64,000 bases of DNA from JAAUTT01 sp963846585 (lineage in GTDB: Bacteria > Bacteroidota > Bacteroidia > Bacteroidales > JAAUTT01), in contig CAWJWO010000019.1 in the NCBI GenBank assembly GCA_963846585.1, positions 1-64,000 of the forward strand, in the 5' to 3' direction. The first letter of the stretch is position 1. Each line of letters opens with the position of its first letter. The notes under the pieces are model-generated. The model was not told the DNA's origin and ran no database searches. It saw only the letters and a program-made list of their open reading frames with translations. The position numbers were made by a program, and so were the translations under genes. Shown in pieces: positions 32,758 through 42,573 of the stretch.

Positions 32758-35244
32758 TTACATCGGGTCCACATCCGGCAGAACCACTACAGACCTGAAC
32801 TGCGAATGTTCCGATAATGCAGTTATATTAAGATTAATGATCTCCTTTATTTTGGAAAGTGATAACCTGGTTTCTATTTTTAACAGGATATTTTTTTGGT
32901 ACCAATTGCTTATCCTGTTAATTAGCGGATATTCAGGGCCTATAACACGATTTCCAAAATGTTTGCGAAGACTTTCCGCCAGGTAATTTGACGATTCATC
33001 TACCATGTTTTGATTTTTGTGTTTAACGGTAAGTTTAATCAATTTTATATATGGAGGATAGCCGAACTTTTCACGTTCGTGCAATTGAGAATGGTACATA
33101 TGTTGGAAATCGTTATTGATAACATCATTTATGATATAATTTGAAACATCCATTGTTTGAATTATTACTTTTCCCCTTTGTTCTTTTCTGCCAGCTCTTC
33201 CGCTAACCTGCGACATTAGCTGATAACTCCTTTCATATGCCCTGAAATCAGGGTAGTTTAGCAATTGATCAGCATCTAATATACCTACTAAATTAACATT
33301 GTCGAAATCGAGTCCTTTAGTTACCATTTGGGTTCCGACCAATATGTCAAGATTATTATTTTCAAAGGATAGTATTATGTTTTCGTATGTTTTTCTTGAA
33401 CGTACAGAATCGAGATCCATCCTTGCAACTTTTTTCCCGGGGAACAACATGGCAAGTTCGTCTTCGATTTTTTCAGTGCCAAATCCGTGCATTTGCAAAG
33501 TTGGCGATCCGCAAGCCAGACAAACAGTTATTTTAGATGTGGTATAGCCACAATAATGACAAACCAGAAGATTAAGGTTTTTATGATATGTAAGGCTTAC
33601 ATCGCAATTTTTACATTTTGAAATGGTATTACAAACTGAACATTGCATGTAAGATGAAAATCCCCTTCTGTTATGAAAGAGTATGATTTGTTTGCCCAGT
33701 GTAAGAGTCTCATTCATTGATTCAATCAATAAAGGATGAAACAACGATTTCATTTGTTTTCGTTTTCTGGCATCCTCAAGATTGGCAATTACAACCTGAG
33801 GCAGTTCCACATTACTGAACCGCTGAAAAAGTTCAACCAATCCGTATTTGCCATTTTTGACATTGAAATATGTTTCAACCGCCGGGGTAGCAGTACCCAA
33901 AATGGTTTTAGCACCATGCATCCGGGCCAGCATAAGTGCTGCATCACGTGCATTATACCTTGGGGCCGGATCGAACTGCTTATAGCTATTTTCATGTTCC
34001 TCGTCTACAATAATCAGCCCCAAATTATTAAATGGCAAAAAGATCGATGAACGAACTCCTAAAATTACCTGTAACCTTTGTTCATCATTTGGTTTTAACA
34101 TTTTATTCCAGACATCTTTCCGCTCGGAATCTGAAAATTTGGAATGGTAAACGCCAACTTTATCACCAAATGCATTTTTAAGCCTGACAATAATTTGCAT
34201 TGTTAGGGCAATCTCAGGCAAAAGGTATAAAACTTGTTTGCCTGATTTTATTACTTTGTCGATCAAATTAATATATAGTTCAGTTTTCCCGCTTGCAGTG
34301 TATCCGTGTAAAAGCACTACGGGTTTTACTTGAAAGGCCGATGAAATTTGAGACAAAGCCTGGTTTTGAAATTCTGATAACGATTTTTGGTTTTGATTCA
34401 GGCCATCTTTAGGAACTTTTTCATTATATGGTTTTTCAATTATATTAAAAATACCTTTTTTTACCATAACTTTAAGAACTTCACCGCCTCCCTTGATATT
34501 AGCAATTAATTCATTTTTCTTTACTTCGGATAAAACCTGTTGAAAAATGCCTGATAATTGAATAAATTTCATCAGAATCTGTAACTGTTTAGGAGCTTTG
34601 GATAAGGCATCGAAAAGTTTTTTAAGATCATCTTCTATCGTATAACAGGGCATCAGTTCCACGAAAGTTTGTGTTTTAACTCCCCTGAAACGGATTATTG
34701 ATTCTTCAATCATTATAGCTCCCTCATCCACTAATACCTTTATTACTTTAAGAATATCCTGTTTTTTATAAATTTTTGCAATTTCCTTTACTGAAAGTGA
34801 AACCCGTTGAGACAACAAACCTATTATTAATTCCTCTGAATTTGTCAATACCCTGGCCGTTTCAAAATCATGGTTAATAGTTACCCTGGTTTCACTTTCA
34901 AGTTTCAGGCCTGCCGGTATGGCTGCTTTCATTACTTCACCCAGCGTACACATGTAGTAAGAAGCTATCCACTCCCAGAACCGGATTTGAAATTCGTTTA
35001 TAACCGGCAATTCATCAAGTACTGAAATGATATCCTTAACCTCAAAACCCTGTGGCTGGTCGGGATGTATTTTATAAACAACCCCGGCATAATACTTTCG
35101 GGTACCAAATTGTACGATTACTCTTTTCCCGATGGAAACTTCACTCATTATACCCTGAGGCACGCGGTAAATAAACTGATTCCGGAGGGGCAACGGGAGT
35201 ATTATGTCGGCATAGAGGGCAGGGGAGGGGTTATGTTGACTCAT
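32758..35244 (-). CDS. priA: Primosomal protein N' (replication restart helicase PriA)
   Basis: PriA recognises stalled forks and reloads the replisome. The 828 residues contain the N-terminal 3'-end binding domain (YADIILPLPLRNQFIYRVPQ), the Walker A motif GYTASGKT (314-321), DEEH (414-417), and the paired zinc-binding cysteine clusters between about 540 and 580 (CSVCNTISKCKNCDVSL, CHYCGYTTSKITVCLACGS). The helicase C-terminal motif VSGRAGRKEQRG follows. Length is typical of Bacteroidota PriA. A -7 box lies about 40 bases upstream. Confidence 0.97.
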   Translation of the reverse strand: MSQHNPSPALYADIILPLPLRNQFIYRVPQGIMSEVSIGKRVIVQFGTRKYYAGVVYKIHPDQPQGFEVKDIISVLDELPVINEFQIRFWEWIASYYMCTLGEVMKAAIPAGLKLESETRVTINHDFETARVLTNSEELIIGLLSQRVSLSVKEIAKIYKKQDILKVIKVLVDEGAIMIEESIIRFRGVKTQTFVELMPCYTIEDDLKKLFDALSKAPKQLQILMKFIQLSGIFQQVLSEVKKNELIANIKGGGEVLKVMVKKGIFNIIEKPYNEKVPKDGLNQNQKSLSEFQNQALSQISSAFQVKPVVLLHGYTASGKTELYINLIDKVIKSGKQVLYLLPEIALTMQIIVRLKNAFGDKVGVYHSKFSDSERKDVWNKMLKPNDEQRLQVILGVRSSIFLPFNNLGLIIVDEEHENSYKQFDPAPRYNARDAALMLARMHGAKTILGTATPAVETYFNVKNGKYGLVELFQRFSNVELPQVVIANLEDARKRKQMKSLFHPLLIESMNETLTLGKQIILFHNRRGFSSYMQCSVCNTISKCKNCDVSLTYHKNLNLLVCHYCGYTTSKITVCLACGSPTLQMHGFGTEKIEDELAMLFPGKKVARMDLDSVRSRKTYENIILSFENNNLDILVGTQMVTKGLDFDNVNLVGILDADQLLNYPDFRAYERSYQLMSQVSGRAGRKEQRGKVIIQTMDVSNYIINDVINNDFQHMYHSQLHEREKFGYPPYIKLIKLTVKHKNQNMVDESSNYLAESLRKHFGNRVIGPEYPLINRISNWYQKNILLKIETRLSLSKIKEIINLNITALSEHSQFRSVVVLPDVDPM

Positions 35245-35284
35245 TGCTTAATTTAAAATACTGAATTTTGAAAGAGTATTTTTA

Positions 35285-35292
35285 CAAAGATA
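35285..35292 (-). promoter_or_regulatory. -7 box TATCTTTG of priA
   Basis: A perfect TAnnTTTG match 40 bases upstream of the priA ATG, in the divergent intergenic region shared with the MFS gene. Confidence 0.55.
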
Positions 35293-35386
35293 CTTTATTA
35301 GCCAGTTTAATTTATAAATATTAGTTTGGGAATAATAAATTCCATCAGAAAAACAGGTGATGATTAAACTGCAAAATGATTTAAGT

Positions 35387-35394
35387 TATCTTTG
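35387..35394 (+). promoter_or_regulatory. -7 box TATCTTTG of the MFS gene
   Basis: A perfect TAnnTTTG match 17 bases before the ATG at 35412. It supports the view that the true gene starts there, ahead of the frameshift. Confidence 0.55.
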
Positions 35395-35411
35395 TCGATT
35401 AATTTTTAAAA

Positions 35412-36567
35412 ATGTATTTTTTCAAATCTTTTACAGAGCAGCGTCAGCATAGGATTGCAGTAAGTGTTTACTTTTTTAATCAGGGGCTGGTTTTTGCCAG
35501 CTGGGCAAGCTCGTATTCCCGATATTAAAACTTCCTTAGGCTTAAGTGTGGCAGGGTTAGGTAGTATGTTATTCTTTCTCCCGATTGGCCAATTTTGTGC
35601 CATGACATTATCAGGCATAACCGTAAGTAAATATGGGAGTAAAAAAGTTCTTTCAATTGCTGCAATAATGTATCCGACTATGCTCCTGTGTGTAGGGGCA
35701 ACCCACAAGCTATGGCAACTTCCAATAGTTTTATTCTTATTGGCATTTTGCGGCAATTTTGCTTCGTTAGGAACTAATACTCAAGGCGTAGGTGTTCAAA
35801 AATTGTATGGCAGGAGTATTATCGCCTCGTTCCATGGCATATGGAGCCTGGCTGGATTTACAGGAGGGCTTATCAGCACATTTATGGTAACCCACAATAT
35901 ATCGCCATTTACACACTACTGTTTTATTTATGCTGTAGTACTTATTATGATATTGTTAATGCACAAACATATCCTTCCAAGAGATATTGAACCGGATGAT
36001 ACGAGAAGAAAGAGAGTTTTCGTGTTTCCTGATAAAAGCCTGGTTATACTTGGATTTATAGCTTTAGGCAGTTCTGTTTGTGAAGGTACGATGTTTGACT
36101 GGAGCGGTATATATTTTCAAAAGGTACTGAATGTACCCAGGGAACTTATCAGGCTTGGCTACATAGCCTTCTTTTTCGCTATGGCCTTTGGAAGGTTTAC
36201 CGCCGATTGGATGGTAACTAAATTTGGCATCTTCAAAATGTTACGGGTAAGCGGGCTGATAATTTTCACAGGTTTGATTACATCGGTGATATTTCCGTAT
36301 ATACCGACAGCGACATTAGGATTCTTCCTCGTTGGTTTAGGCACTTCATGTGTAATACCACTTTGTTATGGTTTGGCCGGGAAGTCAGAGATTATGCATC
36401 CGGGTTTAGCTATAGCCTCAGTGGCGTCGGTAAGTTTTATGGGAATATTGATAGGGCCGCCACTCATTGGTTTTATTGCCCAGGCGGTAAGTTTACGGTT
36501 GTCGTTTACTGTTATTGCGATTTTCGGCTTAACCACTACAATTCTTTCATCGAGAATAAAACACTAG
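35412..36567 (+). CDS. MFS transporter, frameshifted near its start
   Basis: From ATG 35412 the first frame reads MYFFKSFTEQRQHRIAVSVY, then FFNQGLVFASWAS, and is lost. The next frame continues RIPDIKTSLGLSVAGLGSML to the end. FASWASRIPDIK is the expected start of YbjJ-like MFS proteins, so one extra T at about 35511 breaks the gene. Corrected, it has about 384 residues and roughly 12 membrane helices, with FGRFTADWMVTKFG as the mid-protein MFS loop. The substrate is unknown. An internal start at 35464 would lack the first helix. Confidence 0.85.
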
Positions 36568-36660
36568 TGGTTAGGGATTAGGGACTAGTGTTAATTATTC
36601 TAAAATTGCAGAGGTTGTAAAAGTTGTAATTTTCCGAATCACTAGCCCCTAGTCCCTGGC
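36568..36660. repeat. Inverted word repeat between convergent genes
   Basis: The segment gggattagggactagtg near 36575-36591 is echoed in reverse by cactagcccctagtccctgg near 36640-36660. It lies between the ends of the MFS gene and pfkA and could terminate transcription from both sides. Confidence 0.5.
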
Positions 36661-36716
36661 CCCCTCCCTCATTCTGACAAGCGTAACGAAGGATACGGAC
36701 TTTATAAACCAAACAC

Positions 36717-37694
36717 CTATATGGAAAGGATGTGAACCAGATCAAGTAAACCTTTAGGAACTCCCTTGTGAGTTTTGACGGTCTTGTTAAGTGGAACATG
36801 AACAATCTGGCCGTGACTTAACCCAATCATAATACTTTTCTGATCGTCGATCAAAGCTTCGATGGCAGCAACACCCATACGGCTTGCCGAAACACGGTCG
36901 TAACAGGATGGAGAACCGCCTCTTTGAATATGTCCTAAAATAGTTACCCGAATATCGAACTGTGGGAATTCGGGCTCGACTTTTTTTGCAATTTCATATG
37001 CATTTCCTTCATCATCACCTTCGGCGACTATGATTATACTTGACTTATTCAATTTAGCCCTCCTGGAAAGGAAATCGCGAAGTTCTGCCATCTGGTTTTT
37101 AACCTCAGGGATCATAATTACTTCGGCACCTGTAGCTAAGCCTCCTTCGAGAGCTACAAAACCTGCATCGCGTCCCATGACTTCCACAAAGAATATCCGG
37201 TTATGAGAACTAGCCGTATCGCGAATTTTATCAACTGCTTCAACAACTGTATTAAGGCAGGTATCGTAACCTATGGTGTAATCGGTTCCAAAAAGGTCGT
37301 TATCAATAGTTCCGGGAATCCCAATTATGGGAATATTATATTCCTGGGATAAAATACTTGCCCCTGTAAATGATCCGTCACCGCCAATTACAACTAAACC
37401 ATCAATGTTGAATTTTGTAAGGTTATCGAAAGCTTGTTTCCGGCCCTCAGGAGTTTTGAATTGAGCTGAACGGGCAGTTTTTAAAATTGTTCCTCCCTTT
37501 TGAATAATACCACTAACATCCTGAGATTGTAATTGAACTATATCGCCGTTGATCATTCCTTCATAACCCATCCTGATGCCAAAAACTTCCATGTTATTAT
37601 AAACTGCAGCACGTGTAACAGCCCTTATTGCAGCATTCATTCCCGGAGCATCGCCACCTGAAGTTAAAACGCCAATTCTTTTAATTTTCAACAT
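36717..37694 (-). CDS. pfkA: ATP-dependent 6-phosphofructokinase
   Basis: PfkA phosphorylates fructose-6-phosphate in glycolysis. The 325 residues include the ATP-binding start IGVLTSGGDAPGMNAAIRAV, GGDGSFTGA, the catalytic IPGTIDNDLFGTDYTIGYDT with the active-site aspartate, MGRDAGFVAL, and the sugar-phosphate site HIQRGGSPSCYDR. Glycine at the GGDGS position suggests ATP rather than pyrophosphate as donor. It is complete and single. Confidence 0.97.
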   Translation of the reverse strand: MLKIKRIGVLTSGGDAPGMNAAIRAVTRAAVYNNMEVFGIRMGYEGMINGDIVQLQSQDVSGIIQKGGTILKTARSAQFKTPEGRKQAFDNLTKFNIDGLVVIGGDGSFTGASILSQEYNIPIIGIPGTIDNDLFGTDYTIGYDTCLNTVVEAVDKIRDTASSHNRIFFVEVMGRDAGFVALEGGLATGAEVIMIPEVKNQMAELRDFLSRRAKLNKSSIIIVAEGDDEGNAYEIAKKVEPEFPQFDIRVTILGHIQRGGSPSCYDRVSASRMGVAAIEALIDDQKSIMIGLSHGQIVHVPLNKTVKTHKGVPKGLLDLVHILSI

Positions 37695-37779
37695 TTTGTA
37701 ATAATTATTGTATTAAATATTTTCTTCTAAAAATGTATTATTTTTATATACAACCTTTACAACTTATAATAATGCAAAT

Positions 37780-38666
37780 CTAAGAAATTTCATGCATCAA
37801 TTGTTCTATATTTTTCGATGCATCTTCCAGTTGCCACCTGGGAGTTGATGTTGCACCACATATACCAACAGAAGTAGTTTGTGTAAACCAGGCCTTATCT
37901 ATTTCTTCGTTTTTTGAAATCCAATGTGAATTTTTATTGTTGTTTTTACATATTTCAAATAAGACATTTCCATTTGAACTATTATGTCCGCTTATAAAAA
38001 TAATGGTATCAAACCGTTTTGCAAATTCAGCTATTGTTCCGGCACGTCTTGACACATGATTACAAATTGATTCGGTTATTTTTAAAGGTATTTTATCTTC
38101 ATGAAAATAAGCCGACATCCGTTGTTTGATACTTTCTCCTATATTTCGATAATCCTTTACAGATTGAGTTGTTTGCGAAAATAAACATAAAGGTTTGGAA
38201 AAATCAAGCTGGTCAAGGTCATGTATATCGTACACAACGATTAAATTTACCAGCGACTGGCCTTCAATAGCTAAAACTTCTGCATGTTTTTTTTTGCCAT
38301 AGAGTACAACCTGGCCATCTACTTTCTTCATTTCTTCAGCGGCTTTCCTTACCCTTTTTTGCAGGGTTGCTACAATCGGGCATGTGCCGTCGAAATATAT
38401 ATTATTGGTTTTTTGAATTAACTGTAAGTTGATTCAGGTTCTCCATGTGTCCTGATTAAAACTGAGGCATCATGAATTTCATTTAATTCTTCCTTGTCAA
38501 TGAAATTAATTCCCAATGATTTTAGCCTTTCAACTTCTCTGTAATTATGTACAATGGCTCCAATACAATAAACCGGCTTTCCATTTTTTAGAATTTTCTC
38601 AGCCAGTTTAATGGTATTAACCACTCCGTAACAAAATCCGGAATTATTATCTATTTCAATATACAT
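37780..38666 (-). CDS. ispH: 4-hydroxy-3-methylbut-2-enyl diphosphate reductase, frameshifted
   Basis: IspH makes IPP and DMAPP in the last step of the MEP pathway and carries a [4Fe-4S] cluster. The three cluster cysteines are all present: NSGFCYGVV, FDGTCPIVA and SVGICGATSTP. The frame is broken once. After HGEPESTY a TAA appears, while the next frame continues LIQKTNNIYFDGTCPIV. One base missing between 38423 and 38424 explains it. Repaired, the protein has about 295 residues, as expected. The start is the ATG at 38666, directly behind a -7 box. Confidence 0.93.
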
Positions 38667-38670
38667 GCTG

Positions 38671-38678
38671 CAAAGATA
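38671..38678 (-). promoter_or_regulatory. -7 box TATCTTTG directly before ispH
   Basis: A perfect TAnnTTTG match four bases upstream of the ispH ATG, the same unusual spacing as at folB. Transcription would begin at or beside the start codon. Confidence 0.5.
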
Positions 38679-38852
38679 TATAATTCCCAGGCTTAATTTA
38701 TTGGTTGCAGGATATAAAAACAGAGCCAGGAACCAAGAACCAGGAGCCAAGATATTAGTGTGGTGTGGTTGTTAGTTGTCAGGATAAAAGAAATTTGGTA
38801 ATTAAATCCCAAGCACTATAGCACTATGCACTATGCACTATTTAACAAAAAG
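38679..38852. repeat. Spacer with tandem words
   Basis: It contains gccaggaaccaagaaccagg (like 12.8 kb) and gcactatagcactatgcact (like 41.7 and 48.1 kb). No gene is seen. Confidence 0.65.
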
Positions 38853-39548
38853 TTACTGAAATTTTTCGAGGATACCAATGAACCACACCATTTGCTCTTC
38901 GGGTGTCATATTGCTATTGTCCAGTAAAATGGCATCATCGGCTTTCTTTAATGGGCTAATTTCGCGGTTCTGGTCAAGAAAATCTCTTTGAGCAAGGTTG
39001 GCAGTAATATCACTTAATGAAGGTGATATTCCTTTTTCGATCAATTCATTATACCGACGGTAGGCACGGACCTCCAAACTTGCTGTCATAAACAATTTAA
39101 CTTCAGCATTTGGAAATACAACTGTTCCAATATCACGCCCGTCCATAACTATTCCCTTATTTTCGCCAAGTTTTTGCTGAAGGGCAACTAAACGGGAACG
39201 TACAGATATAATTTTGCTAATTTCACTTACATTTTCCGATACTTCCATACTCCTTATTTTTTCTTCGACATTTTCATCATTCAGCAGGGTCTCATATTTT
39301 AATTCTTTAGGGTCATAACGGAAAGCAACCTTTATTAGTTTCAGTACTTTATCGAGTTGTGCTATATTAGTTTTACCATTTTCAATTATTTTATTTTGAA
39401 TGGCATATAACGTAATTGCCCTATACATCGCTCCACTGTCTATATACAGGTATTGCAGCTCGTTTGCAATAGTTTTGGCAAAAGTGCTTTTCCCACAGGA
39501 GGAATATCCATCTATTGCAATTATTATAGGACTTTTTAAATGTATCAT
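38853..39548 (-). CDS. cmk: Cytidylate kinase
   Basis: Cmk phosphorylates CMP and dCMP with ATP. The 231 residues show the P-loop IIAIDGYSSCGKSTFAKTIA at the start, YIDSGAMYRAITLYAI (nucleotide monophosphate site), VMDGRDIGTVVFPNAEVKLF and the lid region AEVRAYRRYNE-like ASLEVRAYRRYNELIEKG, then LAQRDFLDQNREISPLKKAD. Length and motif order match the bacterial family. It is complete. Confidence 0.97.
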   Translation of the reverse strand: MIHLKSPIIIAIDGYSSCGKSTFAKTIANELQYLYIDSGAMYRAITLYAIQNKIIENGKTNIAQLDKVLKLIKVAFRYDPKELKYETLLNDENVEEKIRSMEVSENVSEISKIISVRSRLVALQQKLGENKGIVMDGRDIGTVVFPNAEVKLFMTASLEVRAYRRYNELIEKGISPSLSDITANLAQRDFLDQNREISPLKKADDAILLDNSNMTPEEQMVWFIGILEKFQ

Positions 39549-39910
39549 CGAAAAAATTAGTTGATGGTTGTTAGTTGTTAGTAGCAGGTTGTAAGTTACA
39601 GGTTACAAGTCCCACGTCCCACGTCCCAAGTCTCACGTCCCATGTCCCACGTCCTTTTTCACGTCTTTTCACATCCATTCATGTCTTCATCACCTCATCA
39701 CCTCATCACCTCATCACCTCAAAATTGGTTACAAATATAAAATAATACCTATTAGTAATATATTAGGATAGAATTAAAAAATATGAACAGATATTTACAT
39801 AATATATAGAGTTTATTTTTAATTTTGCAGTTGTTTTATTGTTATAGAGATACATATAATTATCAATTTGTTAATTTCGGGTTTTTAATTGCTACAAGTA
39901 AATTTAATTT
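39549..39910. repeat. Spacer with C/T-rich words and an 8-bp tandem repeat
   Basis: It includes ggttgttagttgttagtagc, a run of cacgtcccacgtcccaagtc variants (about 39610-39680), and four exact copies of catcacct at 39688-39719. The rest is AT-rich and leads to the histidine kinase gene. No gene is seen. Confidence 0.75.
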
Positions 39911-41515
39911 ATGATGTCCCAAAACCCTACCCCAACGGGAGTTGAAAAAGAAAAAACCGGCATAATTAAAAAATCTGGTATCCTGGAAATTTTAAATTTC
40001 CCAAATCCAAAATACTTTGGAGATATAATTCAAAATATTTCTGAAGGAATATGTGAAATTAATGATTTAAATATTATTACATTTTGTAATCAATCATTTG
40101 CTTCTATATTTGAGAGAATTCCAAATGAAATGATTGGAAAAAACTTTCTGAATTTTGTGGGTTCAGATAACAGGGTTAAAATTAAAGAGGAGTTGGAGAT
40201 TAATTATTTAAGTTTAAATTCCTCTTTTGAGATGAAACTAAAAATAGCGAACCAACAGGATAAAATAATCCAGGTTCGTTTATTCCCCATGTTGAGTAAT
40301 AATAACAAGCATCTTGGGACACTTTTAATATTGTCGGATATAACCGACCGGCTTCTTATTGAAAAAGATTTATTGCTTACTAAAGAGAAAGCAAAGGAGA
40401 CGGACAATTTAAAAGCTTCATTTTTAGCAAATGTGCCTCATGAAATCCGGACTCCGATGAACTGTATCATGGGTTTTGCTTCAATTCTTAAAAGATCGGG
40501 CCTTACAAAGAAAAAGCGGAACCAATACCTTGATTTTATTATTTCACATGGGAATAAGCTTATGGATATTTTAAATGATATAATTGATTTAACAATTATT
40601 GAAGAAAAACATCTGCAATTAAATATCACCGCCTGCAACCTGAATGAAATTTTTTCTGATGTATTTCGAACAAGTTCACAGGCTGTTAAGAAACTCAACA
40701 AATCAATTAAAATTAAATATAAACCGGATTTATCAGATGAAAAATCAGTAATGCTAATTGATGGTGACCGAATTATACAGATATTGAGAAAGCTGGTAAA
40801 CAACTCCATGAAATTTACTGAAAATGGATTCATTGAGTTAGGATACAGGTTTGAAAATAAAGAAACAATAGTTTGTTATGTTAAGGATACCGGAATAGGA
40901 ATTCCACCTGAATTTCATAATACAATTTTCGAGCAATTCAGGCAGGTTGATGAATCTTTCACACGAAACTATGGCGGTACCGGTGTAGGCCTGACTATTT
41001 GCCATGGATTGGTTAAATTGCTTGGAGGAAATATGTGGGTTGAATCTGACGGAATACATGGCACCACTATATACTTTACTTTTCCATATTTTCCATTTAA
41101 GGAATACGAAAAACCTGTTAAATCAAAAATACTGAATATTGCAATTGCAGATTGGGAAGGTAAAAAAATATTATTGATTGAGGATGATCCTGCCAGTTCA
41201 GAATATTTAACAGAAATTCTTTTATCAAAAAATTGCAAGGTCATAAATGCTAATAATGGAATTATGGCATTGGATTGTTACAAGTCTGACATGTCTATAA
41301 ACATTATATTATTGGATATACAGTTGCCTGATTTAGACGGATATGCAATTGCAAAGGAAATCAGGAAATTAAATTCATCTGTACCAATAATTGCACAAAC
41401 TGCCCATGCAAGAGTTGAAGACAAAAAAAAGTGCTATGAGGCTGGTTGCAATGAATATTTAGCAAAACCTATCCCATATGAGTTATTTCTTGACACAGTC
41501 CAGAAATACCTGTAG
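39911..41515 (+). CDS. PAS-domain hybrid histidine kinase with receiver domain
   Basis: A protein of 534 residues in the order PAS (about 35-145, GICEINDLNIITFCNQSFAS), HisKA with phospho-acceptor in FLANVPHEIRTPMNCIMGF near 172, HATPase_c (LRKLVNNSMKFTENGFIELG, VKDTGIGIP, GGTGVGLTICHGLV), and a receiver domain from about 415 with its aspartate in IILLDIQLPDLDGYAIA. There is no membrane segment, so it is cytosolic. The usual S before the H-box His is P here (VPHE). No output regulator lies next to it. Confidence 0.95.
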   Translation: MMSQNPTPTGVEKEKTGIIKKSGILEILNFPNPKYFGDIIQNISEGICEINDLNIITFCNQSFASIFERIPNEMIGKNFLNFVGSDNRVKIKEELEINYLSLNSSFEMKLKIANQQDKIIQVRLFPMLSNNNKHLGTLLILSDITDRLLIEKDLLLTKEKAKETDNLKASFLANVPHEIRTPMNCIMGFASILKRSGLTKKKRNQYLDFIISHGNKLMDILNDIIDLTIIEEKHLQLNITACNLNEIFSDVFRTSSQAVKKLNKSIKIKYKPDLSDEKSVMLIDGDRIIQILRKLVNNSMKFTENGFIELGYRFENKETIVCYVKDTGIGIPPEFHNTIFEQFRQVDESFTRNYGGTGVGLTICHGLVKLLGGNMWVESDGIHGTTIYFTFPYFPFKEYEKPVKSKILNIAIADWEGKKILLIEDDPASSEYLTEILLSKNCKVINANNGIMALDCYKSDMSINIILLDIQLPDLDGYAIAKEIRKLNSSVPIIAQTAHARVEDKKKCYEAGCNEYLAKPIPYELFLDTVQKYL

Positions 41516-41710
41516 GTTAGTAGTAAGTCGTAAGTTGTAAGTCGTAAGTAAAAAGTGATGAGGTGATGAAGTAAAAAGGACGTGAAAGGACGTGAAAAAG
41601 GATGTGAGATATGGGACATGAAGACGTAAATGACATGTTACCTTTAACATGCAACCTGTAACCTGGAATTAATATCTAAGCACTAAGCACTAAGTACTAG
41701 GCACTAAACA
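41516..41710. repeat. Spacer with several tandem word families
   Basis: It contains agtaagtcgtaagttgtaag, ggacgtgaaaggacgtgaaa, and taagcactaagcactaagta. No gene is seen. Confidence 0.7.
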
Positions 41711-42466
41711 TTAATCAGGGAAATTCAAAAGTTTTAATTTTTCTAAATCTTCGGGTGTGTCAACCGGGAAATTTTCATATAGAGTTGTTTCTACATGTAT
41801 CCTGTAACCATTTTCAAGCCAGCGGAGTTGTTCCAAAGATTCGGCTATTTCAAGTGATGATTGCGGTAATGTAGTTATTTTTTTTAAAATTTCTGTCCGA
41901 AAGGCATAAATGCCTAAATGTTGATAAAATTTATGATGTTCCTGCCATAATAAGCTTGGTTTGTTTCTAAGGTAAGGAATGGCTGAACGGCTAAAAAACA
42001 AAGCATTATTATTGGTATCAAATACTACTTTAACACGGTTGGCATCAAAAATTTCTTCATTCAAATAAACAGGTTTAACTAAAGTTGCTATTTGATTGCC
42101 GGAGTCTGTATAACAACTCATAAGTTTAGTTAGTTGTTCAGGTTGTATAAAGGGTTCATCGCCCTGAATATTTAGTACAACATCAAATTGTTTGCCTGAA
42201 TCATTCTCAATAATTTCAATTGCCTGGGCGCATCTGTCGGTACCACTTTGATGCAATGATGATGTCATTATTACATTTCCCCCAAAACGGTGAACTTCTG
42301 CTTCAATCCGTAAATCATCCGTAGCTACATAAACATTATCCAGTACCTTGCATGACTGTTTATATACTCTTTCAATCATTGATTTACCATTAATAACAGC
42401 TAAAGGTTTACCCGGAAATCGCGTGGATCCATATCGGGATGGAATAATTCCTATATAAGTCAACAT
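41711..42466 (-). CDS. kdsB: 3-deoxy-manno-octulosonate cytidylyltransferase
   Basis: KdsB activates Kdo as CMP-Kdo for the LPS inner core. The 251 residues match the family: IGIIPSRYGSTRFPGKPLAV at the nucleotide-binding start, VYVATDDLRI, VLNIQGDEPFIQPEQL with the metal-binding aspartate, and YQHLGIYAFRTEILKKITTL. The C-terminal EQLRWLENGYRIHVETT with VDTPEDLEK is also typical. It is a single complete gene. Confidence 0.97.
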   Translation of the reverse strand: MLTYIGIIPSRYGSTRFPGKPLAVINGKSMIERVYKQSCKVLDNVYVATDDLRIEAEVHRFGGNVIMTSSLHQSGTDRCAQAIEIIENDSGKQFDVVLNIQGDEPFIQPEQLTKLMSCYTDSGNQIATLVKPVYLNEEIFDANRVKVVFDTNNNALFFSRSAIPYLRNKPSLLWQEHHKFYQHLGIYAFRTEILKKITTLPQSSLEIAESLEQLRWLENGYRIHVETTLYENFPVDTPEDLEKLKLLNFPD

Positions 42467-42573
42467 TAAATTAAATTTTAATCAACTTCAAAAATAACCA
42501 AAAATGATATAACAAAAATTAACTTCTTATTGTAATTTTGTCAGTTTATTATAGTATTTATGTCATGTAACAG

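Noticed and set aside
1420..39719. CRISPR array
   Set aside because: The repeats at 1420-1560 are coding heptads without spacers, and the 8-bp units at 39688-39719 are simple tandem repeats; no cas genes are present.
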